Assembly (NCBI GenBank): GCA_034401795.1
Contig: JAVVLW010001273.1
Location: 1-64,000 of the forward strand
Direction of reading: 5' to 3'
Source of the DNA: Chaetoderma sp. LZ-2023a
Taxonomy: Eukaryota; Mollusca; Caudofoveata; Chaetodermatida; Chaetodermatidae
DNA: 64,000 nucleotides
The notes below the pieces were generated by a model that had not been told where the DNA came from, searched no databases, and was given only the letters and a program-made list of their open reading frames with translations. Of this stretch, positions 11,290 through 23,045 are shown piece after piece. Both the position numbers and the translations under genes were made by a program. Each line of letters begins with the position of its first letter. Within the stretch, counting starts at the first letter, position 1.

Positions 11290-12570
11290 ATTCCTAAAAA
11301 AGGAAGCCGCTGCACTCTGAATTTTTAAGTAAAAGGTAGTAAAAGTACTCAGATTTCCATCCTGCAACTTGCATAACTTCGTCTACAGATGAGCCAGCGA
11401 AAAGAGCAAAAGAGGTAGCCATCCCTCTAACATCATGAGCTTTAATGTGAGAAAGATTAATTTGATCAGGAGAAGCATCCTCATAACAAAGTTTGATGGT
11501 CTCACAAATCCATCTGGCAATTGTGGCCTTATAGTCTGGTCTGGCTACCCCCTCTGCATAATGAACCCAAAAATGGGACAGATCGGATCTCTTAAAATCA
11601 GTATGATGCTTGTAAACTTTTAAAGCTCTGACAGGACACCAAAATCTGAAAGACGGCGAAAAGGAGGTTAAAGATTTTAAAATAATCGGCTTAGCTGGGT
11701 AACGGTTGGATTGAGTCTTCGATAAAAAATCCCTTCTAGGATATAAGACTAGACTGTCCTCAGATTCGATAAACCTATCCATTTCAGTGGAAAAAGCATG
11801 GATTTCGGATCGTCTTCTAGCAGAAGCAGAGGCAACCCGAAAAACGGTCATAAAAGTTAAAAGTTTCAAGATAATAGAAGAGATAGGTTAAAAATGATGA
11901 CCTGCCAAAACCTGAAGAACCAGAGCCAAGTTCTAGGAAGGCAAAGGTTTAGCAACTGGAGGACGAATATTGCCTAAACCTCTAATGAAACCATTAAGAA
12001 CCGTAGTATCTTTAACATCAGCATTCAACAGACAAGGAAGTGAAGATGCTGAAGAAAACCTATATCCTCTTACAGTGTTACAGACAAATGTAAGGAGTCA
12101 AAAAGATAAGACAAAAAAATCTAACACCTGGGAAATAGAAACAGAATCGGGCACGAAACCATGATCTGCACACCATTCTCCAAAGGTTTTTAAGTCGACC
12201 CTTGTAAACTTTGTGGGTCGACTCCCTCCTGGCAGAATCAATGATTTCCTGAGATCTTGCAGAAACTTTACTCTCAGGGACCGCACACTCGGTATTCTCG
12301 AAACACACAGACTGAAGATTCCTGGGTTTGGATGAAGGCAAGATCCCCTCACTTGAGACAGGTCTCGGGAAATTGGAAGAAGATGAGGGAAGTCTACCAG
12401 AAGATCGAGAAGATCTACAAACTAGATCCGTTTTGGCCCAAAAGGGATCTATCAGCAGGACCTTGCAGAGCTGGTCCCTGACATTCTTCAGTACTAAAGG
12501 AGTCAGGATTGTTGGAGGAAACGCATAAGCGAACATTCCTGTCCATGACGGAGTCCACAGCCAATGCCTC
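11290..12570 (-). pseudogene. DIRS A tyrosine recombinase region (fossil)
   Basis: Site-specific recombinase of the phage-integrase (tyrosine recombinase) type, used by DIRS elements instead of a DDE integrase. The longest open part is 11,294-11,869. It shows the SARRRSEIHAF segment containing the first Arg of the active site, the HDVRGMATSFALFAG segment (HxxR motif), the VMQVAGWKSEYFYYL segment with the conserved Gly-Trp, and a Tyr cluster at the nucleophile position. The upstream part (12.08-12.57 kb) reads like the N-terminal DNA-binding half (ARSQEIIDSARRESTHKVYK). Part of a broken element. Confidence 0.88.
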
Positions 12571-14264
12571 ATTGTCCGGAAAAGGAGACATGAAAGAGGA
12601 GATCTGGGTATTCAGAGAGGTCGTGAATAGATCTACATGGGGACGATCCATGAGGTTGAAGATCGCTTTGACAACCGACCTCTTTAACTGCCACTCTGTG
12701 TGGGTGAACTTGTTGGGACGAAACAATTGGTCTGCAAGAAAATTCTGACAGCCTGGGACATGAGAGGACACTATAAAAATTTGATTCTTGCGACACCACA
12801 AGAGGATGGTCCACACTTCCAGACAGAGGAGTGATGACTTTGTGCCTCCCTGCCTGTTGATATAAGAGACTACTGTTGAATTGTCTGATCGAATCGAGAT
12901 TCTGAGACCTTTTACTCGATCCGACCAAGAAAGGAGAGCCTTCTTGATGGCCCACAACCCCTGAATGTTGATGTGGGCTGACGACTCCTCCAGGGCCCAC
13001 AGGCTGGAAACAGAAGGGAATCCCAGACCACTCCCCATCCCTCCTGAGAAGTGTCTGTGAAGATAATACCTTGAGGAGAAGGCTTGACCAGAGGAACACC
13101 CATCAGAAGCAGAGAACGATCCTTCCAAAAGTCTAGGTGGTGAATTAAATGTTCTCTGATGGGGATCTGATGGTAAATAGAGTGAACCGACTGTTTCCAA
13201 AGGGACATAAGATACATTTGGAAAGGTCTTCTCATCAGCGCCGCCCACGGAATGATGTTCTCGATGCTGACCATCAAGCCTATCACCCTGAGAAAGAAAT
13301 TTGCTCTGACCACGTAAGAGGATGACAGAATTTCCATCGCTACTAAGATGAATTCTATTCTTAGATCTGATGGGAAAACTAGGCCCGAGCTAGATGGAAT
13401 GAAACGCCTACGTGGGTGAAAACCGGAGACGGAACCAAGCTTGACTTTTCTAGATTTAAAACCCAACCTAGATTGCAAGCCAGACTGCAGACCTCTGGAA
13501 CGAATCCTGACAGAATTGAGAAAGATTCTGCTTTTACTAACCAATCGTCCATATAAATGTCAAGGGGAATAGAACGACGGTGAAGAATTCCTGCCACAGC
13601 TGACACTAGTCGGGTGAAGAAAAAAGGGTCCGTGCTCAGGTCGAAGGGCATGGCTCTGAATTGCCATACCCAACCCTTGAAAGCGAACCTCATGAATTTT
13701 CAGAACAAAGGGTGAATAAGAACGTGGAAATCAGCGTCCTTCAGGTCTATGGAAGAGGTCCACATACCTGGAATCAGACTGGCGATAATCTGAGATACAG
13801 TCTCCGTCTTGAATTTTGGAGTAGAAATTAGAAGATTTAACCTTTTCAGATTGATGATTGGATGGCATCCACCTGTTTTCGGGAACCAGAAAAAGAGTTG
13901 AGTAGTAGGCCGGGTCTCCTCTCCATAAAGGAACCTCTTCTATGGCCTTCTTTAGAATCATCGACTCCACTTCATCTTCCAGGGATCCCAGGCGCTCCGG
14001 GTTTGAAGGAACCGGAGTCCATTTGGGAAGGAAGGACATAGGAGGAGGATGATCGATCCATGAAGGTGCATAACCCCAGCGGAGTTGATCTATCAGCCAG
14101 GAGTCCTGAACAAGGGCTTGCCACATCTCCGAAAACAGAGACAGGCGCCCTCCTACTGGCATGCTGGGTAAAACAGGCTGGACTGACAGATCCAAAAGTG
14201 GGAGAATAGGAAAAGATAAAACTTGGAAAAGAGGAAGGGATCGGCCTACCCGGGCTACGGCCAT
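12570..14264 (-). pseudogene. DIRS A reverse transcriptase and RNase H region (fossil)
   Basis: The reverse transcriptase is recognised by the palm segment IPLDIYMDDWLVKAES (YMDD box, about 13.55 kb) preceded by WQFRAMPFDLSTDPFFFTRL. The RNase H domain is recognised by a GIIFTDTSQEGWGV segment (first catalytic Asp, about 13.05 kb) and IRSDNSTVVSYINRQGG. After RNase H comes the segment VDLFTTSLNTQISSFMSPFP, which follows RNase H in DIRS polyproteins. Frames partly overlap. Part of a broken element. Confidence 0.9.
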
Positions 14265-14429
14265 CCCTTAAAACTCGTTTTCTTTGATAACCTCTAAAGG
14301 AACGGCCTCTAGAATTAGATCTAGATCCCCGAGAATAAGCTTGGCTCCTTCTTACTTGAGAAGAAGGGGCTTGACGGACTTGGGATCTGGGCCTATGAGA
14401 CGAACTGGCTTCAAATCCATCCTCTTTCG

Positions 14430-17400
14430 GGGATCAGGCTCGGGAACCAGAAGACCAATTAGAATTCATGATTATCCTAGACGGATAAGCGCCAAACTCA
14501 TCCGGCCTGAGACGCTTCCTCTTAGGGGAGGAATTTGGACTCTTGACAAAGGAAGAGTCTCTCTTCCCTGAAGGCTTCAACACAGAGATCTGATCTCGAA
14601 GATCCTTGGCTGATCTAAGCCGGTCATATTCAACCCGAAGAATATTAGAAGAAGCCTGACCAAAGATATCCAAGCCAAATGGAGGAGCCGAAATAATATT
14701 GCTCCTAAGAGAACTCGAAATATCGACCACGGACAATTTCCTAGTTATTCTTTTAGAGGTAATGAAGTCTAACGACTGACAAACCGAATTCAAAGAACCT
14801 CTAGAAACATCGGCTAAAGAACGAAAGACCTCAGGAGGAATCTGATCACCTTTCTCCTGAGTCTTAAGTAAAGCCTCTGACAGAAGAGCAAGAAAATTTG
14901 CTGATTTAATCTGAGCTCTACATACAGATTCCCATTTGAAAAGATCCGAAGATGACTCAACCTTAGCTGACTCCTTCAGATTAGAAGAAAGAACATCCCA
15001 AGTTGGACCATTAAGAGACGGAGTAGAGGCCACTCTAATAAAATCATCCTTGGGAACTTGAACTGGAGCATCTAACTTAGGAGTAAGAGAGAAGTCTTTC
15101 GACTGGACCTCATTTACATAAAAGTCAAGCATATCTATAACCAAGTTATCTACTGGAAGAACACGAGGAGCACTAGAAGTCGGATCATAAAGAGGATAGT
15201 GCAGATCCAAAAGAAGGAGGATCAATTGAAAACTCATCCTGAAGCGGAAGAGACAGAAAGGAAGCTATCCATTGATGAGTCGAAGACCAATCATCTGAAG
15301 AGGCCCTAACCGGGTAAAACCTCCTAAGATCCCTGGCCCTGGCTGATCTCGGGATAGTATTAGCAGAAGCATGCAATGGAGAAGAAGGAAGAGGACAAAG
15401 GTCAGAACCTAAAGAAACTGAAGAATCAAAATTCCTCAAGGAGGAAGGAGAATCTAAACCTCTAGAATCAGACAAAGACAATGGATCCAAAACCGATGAA
15501 GGCTGAACAGAAGGAACAAAATCAACCTCATCTCTCTGGCTAGATGGAAAAGAATATGATCCCAACCCACTTGCAGAAAATCTGGAAAGAATACAAGATC
15601 TAGCAGAAACAAAGGAGCGATGAAGAGAGGAATCCCGCGCTACTGAAAATAACGAAAAATCTAAGCCTGAACCTACTATCTGAAATTCCAGTTCTGGAGA
15701 AAGAACAACCGACACAATAAGGTCCAAATGATCGAACGATGGAGAAGAGGAAGAATAAGAAGGAAGAGAAGAAATGGGAGGAGCAGAAGAGGAAGAAGAA
15801 AAGACATGATCTGAAGAAGCGAAATTCTGATGAACAGAAGAAGGAATATGAAAAAATCCCGGAGGAGGAATAGCCGAAGAATGAAACAGAGAAGAAGATT
15901 GAGAAACGTGACTAGAGGAAAAATCTTTAGCCGACAGAGCAGACAAAGAGGAAGAGGAAGAGGAAGAAGAAGGATGAACAGTACCTCCCTTAGATAATGA
16001 AGGAGAAAGATTCGAAGAAGATGAATGAGAATTAGATACCACCTCGCGAAAGGAAGGGTGAACAAAATCAGAAGAATGAACCTCAGAGGTAGACTGAGAA
16101 AGAGACGAAGAATGATCAAAATCATGCCTAGAAAAAACCTGAACGGGAGGAGCGCAAAAATAATTAGAGTCAGAATTATTACTAGAATAAGAATCTGAAC
16201 GAACAGGCAATTCATAATCAGATGTGCGAAAATAGCTTCCAGAAGAAACTGGTAAACCAGAACCAGAAGTAGGATGCTTAGCCAGATCTAACTGACCCGG
16301 AAAAGCACCTCTCAAACCGGAAGCAGAAGCACTACTACCGGAAGCGGATACGATACAACCGGAAACGGAAGTTGGATGCAAGGTTGGATCTATCAGACCC
16401 GAAAAAGCACCTCTAATACCAGAAGCAGATACACTGCCACCGGAAACGGAAGCGGAAAAATCGGAACCGGAAATAGATGACGGATGCAAGGCCGGATCTA
16501 ACAGACCCAGATATGCACTTTTCCACTGGAAGTAGCAATACTACTACCGGAAATGGAAGCGGAAAAACTGGAACTGGAAGCTGATGAGTGATACCTAGCC
16601 GGATCTAACAGACCCTGATGGGCATATCTTGAACCGGAAACGGATGGGTCATTATTGGAAAAGGAGGACGGAAAAGCCAGATGATCATGAGACACCGGAT
16701 GTTCAGCCAAGCCAGAAACAATCACAGTGCTCATATCCGGATGCCCGGTCAAACCAGAAGACAATCCGGATTTCAAACCCGCTTGCCCGGACAAGCCAGG
16801 AGCAAACGCGTAGCAGAAATAGAGATCGGGATCTCATAACATTGCTGGCTATCGGATTAACTGAAAAAAATGGACCTTCGCACGAGATGAATTATCGGAA
16901 GCTTCCACCACTGATGCCATCACCTGAAGGTAATGCGACCCCTCAAGACTTTAGTCTGGCTCCTACCTGAGGACACTTTACCAGACTTTTTCTTAGGCTC
17001 TTTAGATTTACACTTAGGAGACTTTAGTCTGGCTCCTACCTGAGGACACTTTACCAGACTTTTTCTTAGGCTCTTTAGATTTACACTTAGGAGATTTCAG
17101 CTCCTGTCTAGTGGTGAGAGACACAGGTTTTCCTCACTTGCGAGAACGCCCGTAAGATTTGGAACTATTCTCGGTCTGACGACTCCTCTTTAGCAGCTCG
17201 GATAGCTGAAGAAATACGCTCGTCAAGCGACATGGTTAATACACTTGCAAAGGATTCAAAATGTGCAAACAATGCCATAACAGCGTCAGAATTTGAATTT
17301 GAAGAGGAGGCCCCACCCTCCGTTGTTGGTACAGACAATTTAACAGAGGAACTGGCAGATGTAACTGCCTTAGATGTCTCAACAACTGAGGGCGAGGGCA

Positions 17401-17540
17401 ATGCAGGATTAGAAATGAAATCCTTGAAAAAAGCCTTAGATACTACCAAAGGCCAGCCCTTACAAATCCCACACATCTTGAAAGGGGAGCAAGTGGTACA
17501 CTTCAAGCAGACATGACCCATGAAATCCTTAGCGTGCAAA
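14430..17540 (-). pseudogene. DIRS A gag-like region (fossil)
   Basis: The 5' coding part of the element. It starts with a Cys-rich segment (HVCLKCTTCSPFKMCGICKG, about 17.48 kb) that looks zinc-binding. A very serine-rich, low-complexity stretch follows (15.19-16.79 kb), and then a charged helical part (DIFGQASSNILRVEYDRLRS, about 14.65 kb). It has no similarity I can name beyond position and composition. A 73-bp unit is tandemly duplicated at 16,947-17,092. The serine-rich stretch is built on CCGGAA-containing DNA words. Confidence 0.7.
16947..17092. repeat. Two tandem copies of a 73-bp unit
   Basis: The unit starting GACTTTAGTCTGGCTCCTAC at 16,947 recurs at 17,020 with essentially no differences. 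This indicates a recent internal duplication within element A. Confidence 0.95.
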
Positions 17541-18060
17541 TGGTCACACTTTGCAGACGAGTACTTGACTTTCTCAGAAGTTAAAGCTGGGTCCTATAAT
17601 TAAAATAAATAAGAGAATAAAGCAACAGCTTCGCTAAAACTAATGAGAAGACTCTAAAAGAGGAACCATCAAAAAACAAAATTAACAATTCTCACTGAAG
17701 ACGGGAATCACAAAGATTCATTAATAATATTGTTTGATAGGCACTGTGAGGACACTACGTAAAAAAGAGTGGTACTAATAGCTATTTTAAGCATGGTTTA
17801 ATGATGGTATAATATTAGGCATGGTTTTTCAAAACCTCTAAAATGGGAGTACTGACAAGAAAACCGGTAACTAATACACCAGAGTTAAAAAACCTCTAAA
17901 ACACCACAATGTGAACATTTAACATAACTTAGGCAAAATTGATTTCATGGTAGGCATGATTTTCCCGTATCAGTATTCTGAATGTAGCTGAACTTCAGTG
18001 CAAAGCTATAAAACTTAAAGCTTGATAGCAGGCCAACTGATCTGCTAGCAGAATATTTGA

Positions 18061-18270
18061 AAAGTGAATCAGTTTTTATATTTGGGACCTACTGCGCATG
18101 CGCGGGTGTGCTTAGTGACAGGCGTCACCAAGGAGTGAGTACAGACTGGTGCCAGTCTATTGTGAGGCTAATGCAGGGGGTCCCTCTACCAGAAGCTTGG
18201 TTGAGAGGTGACATGGTGATGGTATTGGCATTAGGGAAAGTGTAAGTGAGCATAAAAATCTTATTCTGAT
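18061..18270. repeat. DIRS A inverted terminal repeat, right (5' side)
   Basis: Reverse complement of 10,588-10,796. It lies upstream of the minus-strand coding region, so it is expected to hold the element's promoter. It contains TGCGCATGCGCG at about 18,093. Confidence 0.9.
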
Positions 18271-19821
18271 TTAGGAATATATACCATGGCCCAGATCACT
18301 ACTTGTCTGAATGAGCTGTGACCCTTTCAAATAAAACAAAAGTGTATATAAAGTTTGGAACATTTGCAATTCAAATGTTCTGTATAACAGATATATAGAC
18401 TTTTGTAAACGCCAATACGCTAGTGGAGAATCAACTACACTTTACAAGCTAGGACCGGCAATTCGCAGTTATACTATTGTGTGAGTGAGTTAATCCACAG
18501 CCTACTTGAGCCTATTGATTAGTTCATTGTCCGACAGAGGTAATTATTGTAAATAACAACTGTCGCATCATGATGGCACAGACTTCTGGCATTGAATTAA
18601 TGGGGCTATTGTTATTCTAACTGCTTTTATCTAATACATCGCATACTGAGTGACATGATTAGCTCATTGTCCTCAATGCTGGCCCCAAAACACAGCACAG
18701 CATAATGCATAGGTAATACAAGTATTATTGTAAGTAATGAATCTTCACATTTTTCAGTGAGGTAAAAATTAATAAGTAAACTAAATAAAAATAAGAAAAA
18801 TAAACAAAATGATAAAACAAATAACAACATTGAAATCTAGCCTGTGGTACCAGATTCTATGCATGAATTTACTAGTAGGGTCCAGCATCATGGCAAGTAC
18901 CATAAATAACATTTTCAAAATATGATGACTGAAACATGAGTCCATTTTACTCTGTCACATTATCATGCAGATTTATAACAGCATTAATTATAGGCAACGG
19001 TCTACTCAGCTTATAGTTCCAATAGCGTTAAATAATTCTGAAATATAAACTAGACTTGCTAAGACCAAAGACTTAACATCGAAAAACCAATGGTTTTTAC
19101 CTAGGTCACCATGATGATCACTTTTTGATAATGTGAGTTGAATGTCATTATGCTGATTCATAACCACAAAACAATGTGAATCCTTCAAAAGGCACATCTG
19201 CTCATCATAAAGAATCATTAAATTGCTTTAAACAATTCTGTATGATATGATTTTTCTGTGGACATTGACAAAAATCATGAGTCTTTGCATTAAACAGCCC
19301 ATTTTCAACCAAAATCTTGAACCTATAAAGGTGAATCCTTCAAAAAGCTGATCTGCATATCATAAGCAAGGCATATACCAACTTTATTACAAATATCTTA
19401 AGTGGTTTTGTATAATATGCTGTTTACGAGATATTGTGGATGGAGAGATGGACAGACAGACAGACGGATGAACAAACAAAGAGGCAGGCAGATGCAGTGA
19501 TTACTACAGGGCTCCAGTACCTTCTGGTAATAATAACATAGGCAACTATGCATCAAAATTTAGTTCCAATAGGGCTAACCGATTCAGAGATATAAGCTGA
19601 GAAATGTTGCTAAACGCAAAAGCCACATCATCGTAAAACCGAGTTACATGTATGTTCCAATACGCTTAACTACTCCTGAAATATAGGCAAAAGCTAGCTA
19701 ATAATAAAAATACCAACTACCAAACTTCACATGTTCTGAGATGATGTTTTAACGGAGTAATTATAAATAGATAATTAGAACACATTTACTGAAGTAACTA
19801 TTAATCTGTGATATCTGGCCA
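18271..19821. other. No gene seen
   Basis: AT-rich intergenic DNA with a short GACAGACAGACGGATG block at about 19,453-19,470 that resembles the tails of dispersed tandem repeats elsewhere in the window. No open frame of note. Confidence 0.45.
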
Positions 19822-20015
19822 TTAACCCTTTCAACAGCAAATCCCTGAAAAGGTTTATTCTTTATTCTGTTGAATATTTTGAAATTAATTTGCCTGGAAG
19901 ATTGCTGCCTAAGGCAGCAATGACGTCTAGTCAAATTAATTTCAAAATATTCAATAGTTATCCTGGATGATTGCCTTGAAAATGAGATATGGGGAATTCA
20001 TCGGTAAAGGGTTAA
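19822..20015. mobile_element. M2 foldback MITE, full-length copy with TTAA borders
   Basis: TTAACCCTTTCAACAGC at the left and GGTAAAGGGTTAA at the right bracket the palindromic core (CTGTTGAATATTTTGAAA / TTTCAAAATATTCAATAG). The total is 194 bp including the TTAA borders. The right flank (CTTGAAAATGAGATATG(G/A)GG) is shared with a half copy at 35,195-35,270. Confidence 0.85.
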
Positions 20016-21367
20016 GAAATATTGCAAGACCTCTTCTTATCTGACCATTGAACATGTAATGGTGCTGATCCAATAGAAACTCTGGGTGTAATCGCAGTTC
20101 AAAGATCTATACTTGAATTCCTGTAGGTTTACTATGGGGACAACTTGGAAAGGCGATTTCTCGAAACCTATTGGACAGAGCCTCTTCAAAATTGATATCA
20201 AATCAAGTCTATATAGGACCTAGGAGTTGACGAAGTTTCAACTCGATCGGCGGAAAACACATTTGGCGGCCATTTTGGAAAAGAAATTCCAAAATCTTTT
20301 TTTTAACATTTATCATCCTGATTTCATTACTCCCAAAGACGAAAACTGGTAATTCTCAGGCTCAAGCGGTGCCCTTCCATCTGTGCCTGTGTCCATGCGG
20401 TGATGGACACATGAAAGGATGTCACAGGCTCTCGGCTAATATGTCCATTGACTTTCTCTGATGTAGGGAAGTTCATTTCTGCGAAAAACAAAGTGGTAAT
20501 TTTGAAGCCCAAGCCTGGGATTCTATTACCCCTGGGTATATGGCCCAGGGCACACATTAACATCAAAGTATGTCACAAGGTATCTTCTAATATGGCCATT
20601 GACCTTTATTGATGAAGGAGAGTTAAAAAACTGGTAATTTTGAGGCCCAAGCCGTACCATTTTTGGCGGGTATGTGGCCGCCAGATCAATCCTCACATTC
20701 AGGACTCCAATGATAAAATCCTGCCCAATTATGGTAGTGATCTGATCAAAACACGAGGGGTAGTTTCACTTCAAAGAGCAATACTGAAAATCACAATATA
20801 TTTCATAATGGGACTTTTTTCCCCACGTAAAAGCGGGTAGCACGAAATCACTTGGGCTATTAAAAAGAAAAGTAATAGCACACTATTCCTCCATGGGTAC
20901 TAGAGGTTGACAAAGGTTGAAGTTGATCGGATAAAAACTAGCAGCAGACGCATGCCAAACTTTTTAACCAAGAATAATAAGGGAAAATTTGTCCAGTACC
21001 CGCGTCATTGATATATTTTTCAGTCAGGCCACCTAAAGGCCAAAAGTGTCTATTTTGGATACAATGTTGCTGAAAGCTGTTGCTGCTGTGTTTTAGTTTT
21101 TTATCATGGCATGTACCTTTGGGACCCCATAGACACGCATCAACCCAAGTTCAGAAAAGATCGCTCGATTAGAGTTATTGAAAATGCTTGAAAAATGTCT
21201 ATTGTGAAAACAATGTTACTGAAAGCTGTTCTTGTTGTGTTTTAGGTTTTGGTTCTGTTGGTGTTGCCTTTTAGACCCCAAAATTGGCACAGCTGTTAGA
21301 GATCCCATGTGCCTCTAAATTTGAAGAAGATCTCTCCAGTAGAACCTAAGTTATTTAAAAGTGTCTT

Positions 21368-21402
<35 letters not shown>

Positions 21403-21977
21403 CTCCATGCTCGCATGTACCCTCGGGCCTAGCGACACGGGTGCTAGACGCTGGTAAAAAGAAGAAATAAGAAGAAAGACCCTAAGTGATTTTAATAATA
21501 CGCGATTGCATCACAGATTAATAAATTTAGAATGGCCCCCATGGTGGTCCACTCCAAAACTTCTATTCAGAATTTTGATTGGTAAATTTTTTTTGGGTGA
21601 AAATCTTAGATTTGGACATCAAAAGGCAATCTTATCCCTCACACTTTATGCATTATGCTTTCAAAAACAGTCTTCTCTTAGTGTGCAAATGCACATATCT
21701 CAGGACCACTGCAAAAGATGGCCGGATTGAGTATTAAAGGTTCAAAGAACATGAAAACTCTGAAACAATTCCACCTCCAGGCCCCCCCCCACCCACCCAT
21801 GTGTATATGTTAGTAGTGCTGTCACCAGGGGAAGATCCTGCATGTTAAACTGGCACATACATCATGGTCTGTCTGCCAATCTGACAACCAATAATGTTCT
21901 TTCAGACTGATCTAAAACATTGCAATACTCAATAAATAGTAATTAAATTTTCCTTCTCCAACACACAAAATAGGTTT
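20016..21977. other. Intergenic with decayed dispersed repeat and (AAC)n
   Basis: Between about 20.16 and 21.36 kb are recurring words such as GGCGGCCATTTTGGAA and TTGACAAAGGTTGAAGTTGA, characteristic of an old dispersed repeat. A (CAA/AAC)n tract lies at 21,368-21,402, followed by an A/G-rich AAGAAGAAATAAGAAGAAAG tail. No gene is seen. Confidence 0.5.
21368..21402 (+). repeat. (AAC)n microsatellite
   Basis: Perfect AAC trinucleotide run of about 11-12 units. Confidence 0.95.
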
Positions 21978-22217
21978 TTAACCCTTTAATGCTCAAATTT
22001 CATCAAGAAAATCAAAATATTTGTTAATTGGTGATGCCCATTCGCAGGCCAAGAAGACTATTTTTGGAAATTTACCACTGGAATGACTGGCTCGGTTATC
22101 GAGCCAGTCATTCCAGTGATAAATTTTCAAAAATAGTCTTCTCTTGGCCTGCAAATGGACATTCCTCCAGACCTCTGCAGAAGCCGGTTTTGACCGGCTT
22201 GACCATTAAAGGGTTAA
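21978..22217. mobile_element. M1 foldback MITE, intact borders
   Basis: TTAA (21,978-21,981) then CCCTTTAATGCTCAAATTT on the left; TTGACCATTAAAGGG then TTAA (22,214-22,217) on the right. The centre is a long palindrome (CCACTGGAATGACTGGCTCG / CGAGCCAGTCATTCCAGTG). This is one of the best-preserved copies. Confidence 0.92.
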
Positions 22218-22579
22218 GCATAGTTTGATAATGTCTTAGTAATCTGTCACACTTCAGTGAGTGTGCGTGCAGCTGTCCATGCATGTACACAGGCTGTACA
22301 TGTGTTGGTGGCTGTACATGCGCTTTAGTGGCTGCACATGTGTGTTGGTGCCTGCAGGTGTTTATGAGTGTGTTATTAATTACTAATTTATTTTCATAAC
22401 CCAATTATATAAAGTTGGAAAAATAATTTGACAAATTTTAACAATATTTAACAATTTTTATTAATTATACAATTACAAATTTTGATCGCTTCCAAACATT
22501 TCATGTAGTTAGAATATGCTTTCTAGAGGATTATCAATGATTAGATATGTCTACCGATTTTTGGGACAATTTGAATGAA
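22218..22579. other. No gene seen
   Basis: Contains a run of CTGTACATG/GTGTTGGTGGC words (22,262-22,350), a short degenerate tandem, then AT-rich sequence up to the DIRS B end. Confidence 0.5.
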
Positions 22580-22642
22580 ACCCCCCCCCCCCCACAGAAA
22601 CCCCATTGCGGGTTGATGTGTTGTTTTATTAACCACTATAAA

Positions 22643-22836
22643 AACATACTTACCGTCCAATCACTACTTGCTAAATCAAATATCTGCATTTAGCTACCAG
22701 AATAAGATTTTATGCTTGCATACACTCTACTGGTTAGGTCCATCTCCAGTCTGTACTCACTCCATAGTGACGCCTGTCACTAAGCGCGCTTGCGCATGCG
22801 CACTGGAGCCCAAATAGGAAACAGATTAACTTTTCT
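22643..22836. repeat. DIRS B inverted terminal repeat, left
   Basis: Reverse complement of 29,877-30,143, interrupted by differences in the middle. Both carry TGCGCATGCGCA. Confidence 0.85.
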
Positions 22837-22905
22837 GAATTGAAGTGCCAAATATTATAGGCAAATTCTCAAATCAATTCCACGCGGGGTGGCTGAGACC
22901 GGGTC

Positions 22906-23045
22906 GTAGTGATTGAACGGTAGATATGTTTTTACAGTGGTTAATAAAACAACAGACCAACCCGCAAGGGGGGTCTGTGGGGGGGGGTTGTTATCACACC
23001 ACAAAAACATCCATTACCGTTCAATCACTACTTGCTAAACCCGTA
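22906..23045. repeat. DIRS B internal complementary region
   Basis: It joins the complement of the left outer end (GTGGTTAATAAAACAACAGA) to the complement of the right outer end (GGTTGTTATCACACCACAAA). This is the same two-part design as in element A. Confidence 0.85.

Larger units (their letters stand above)
10470..18270 (-). mobile_element. DIRS-like tyrosine-recombinase retroelement A (fossil)
   Basis: A ~7.8-kb element read on the minus strand. Inverted terminal repeats lie at 10,588-10,796 and 18,061-18,270, and an internal complementary region at about 10,868-11,003. Parts in coding order are a Cys-rich N-terminal segment and serine-rich gag-like region (17.5-14.4 kb), reverse transcriptase and RNase H (14.3-12.6 kb), and tyrosine recombinase (12.5-11.3 kb). 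This order and the split inverted ends are hallmarks of the DIRS family, which integrates by recombinase without target duplication. Broken, with roughly a handful of breaks. The long open stretches suggest it is moderately young and clearly younger than copy B. Confidence 0.88.

Noticed and set aside
12415-13248. Possible host RNase H or polymerase gene
   Set aside because: The segment lies inside DIRS element A, in the expected position after the reverse transcriptase.
15676-16215. 179-codon Leu/Phe-rich minus-strand frame that looks like a membrane protein
   Set aside because: It is the shifted frame of the serine-rich gag-like stretch; its hydrophobicity follows from the TTC/TCT-rich composition.
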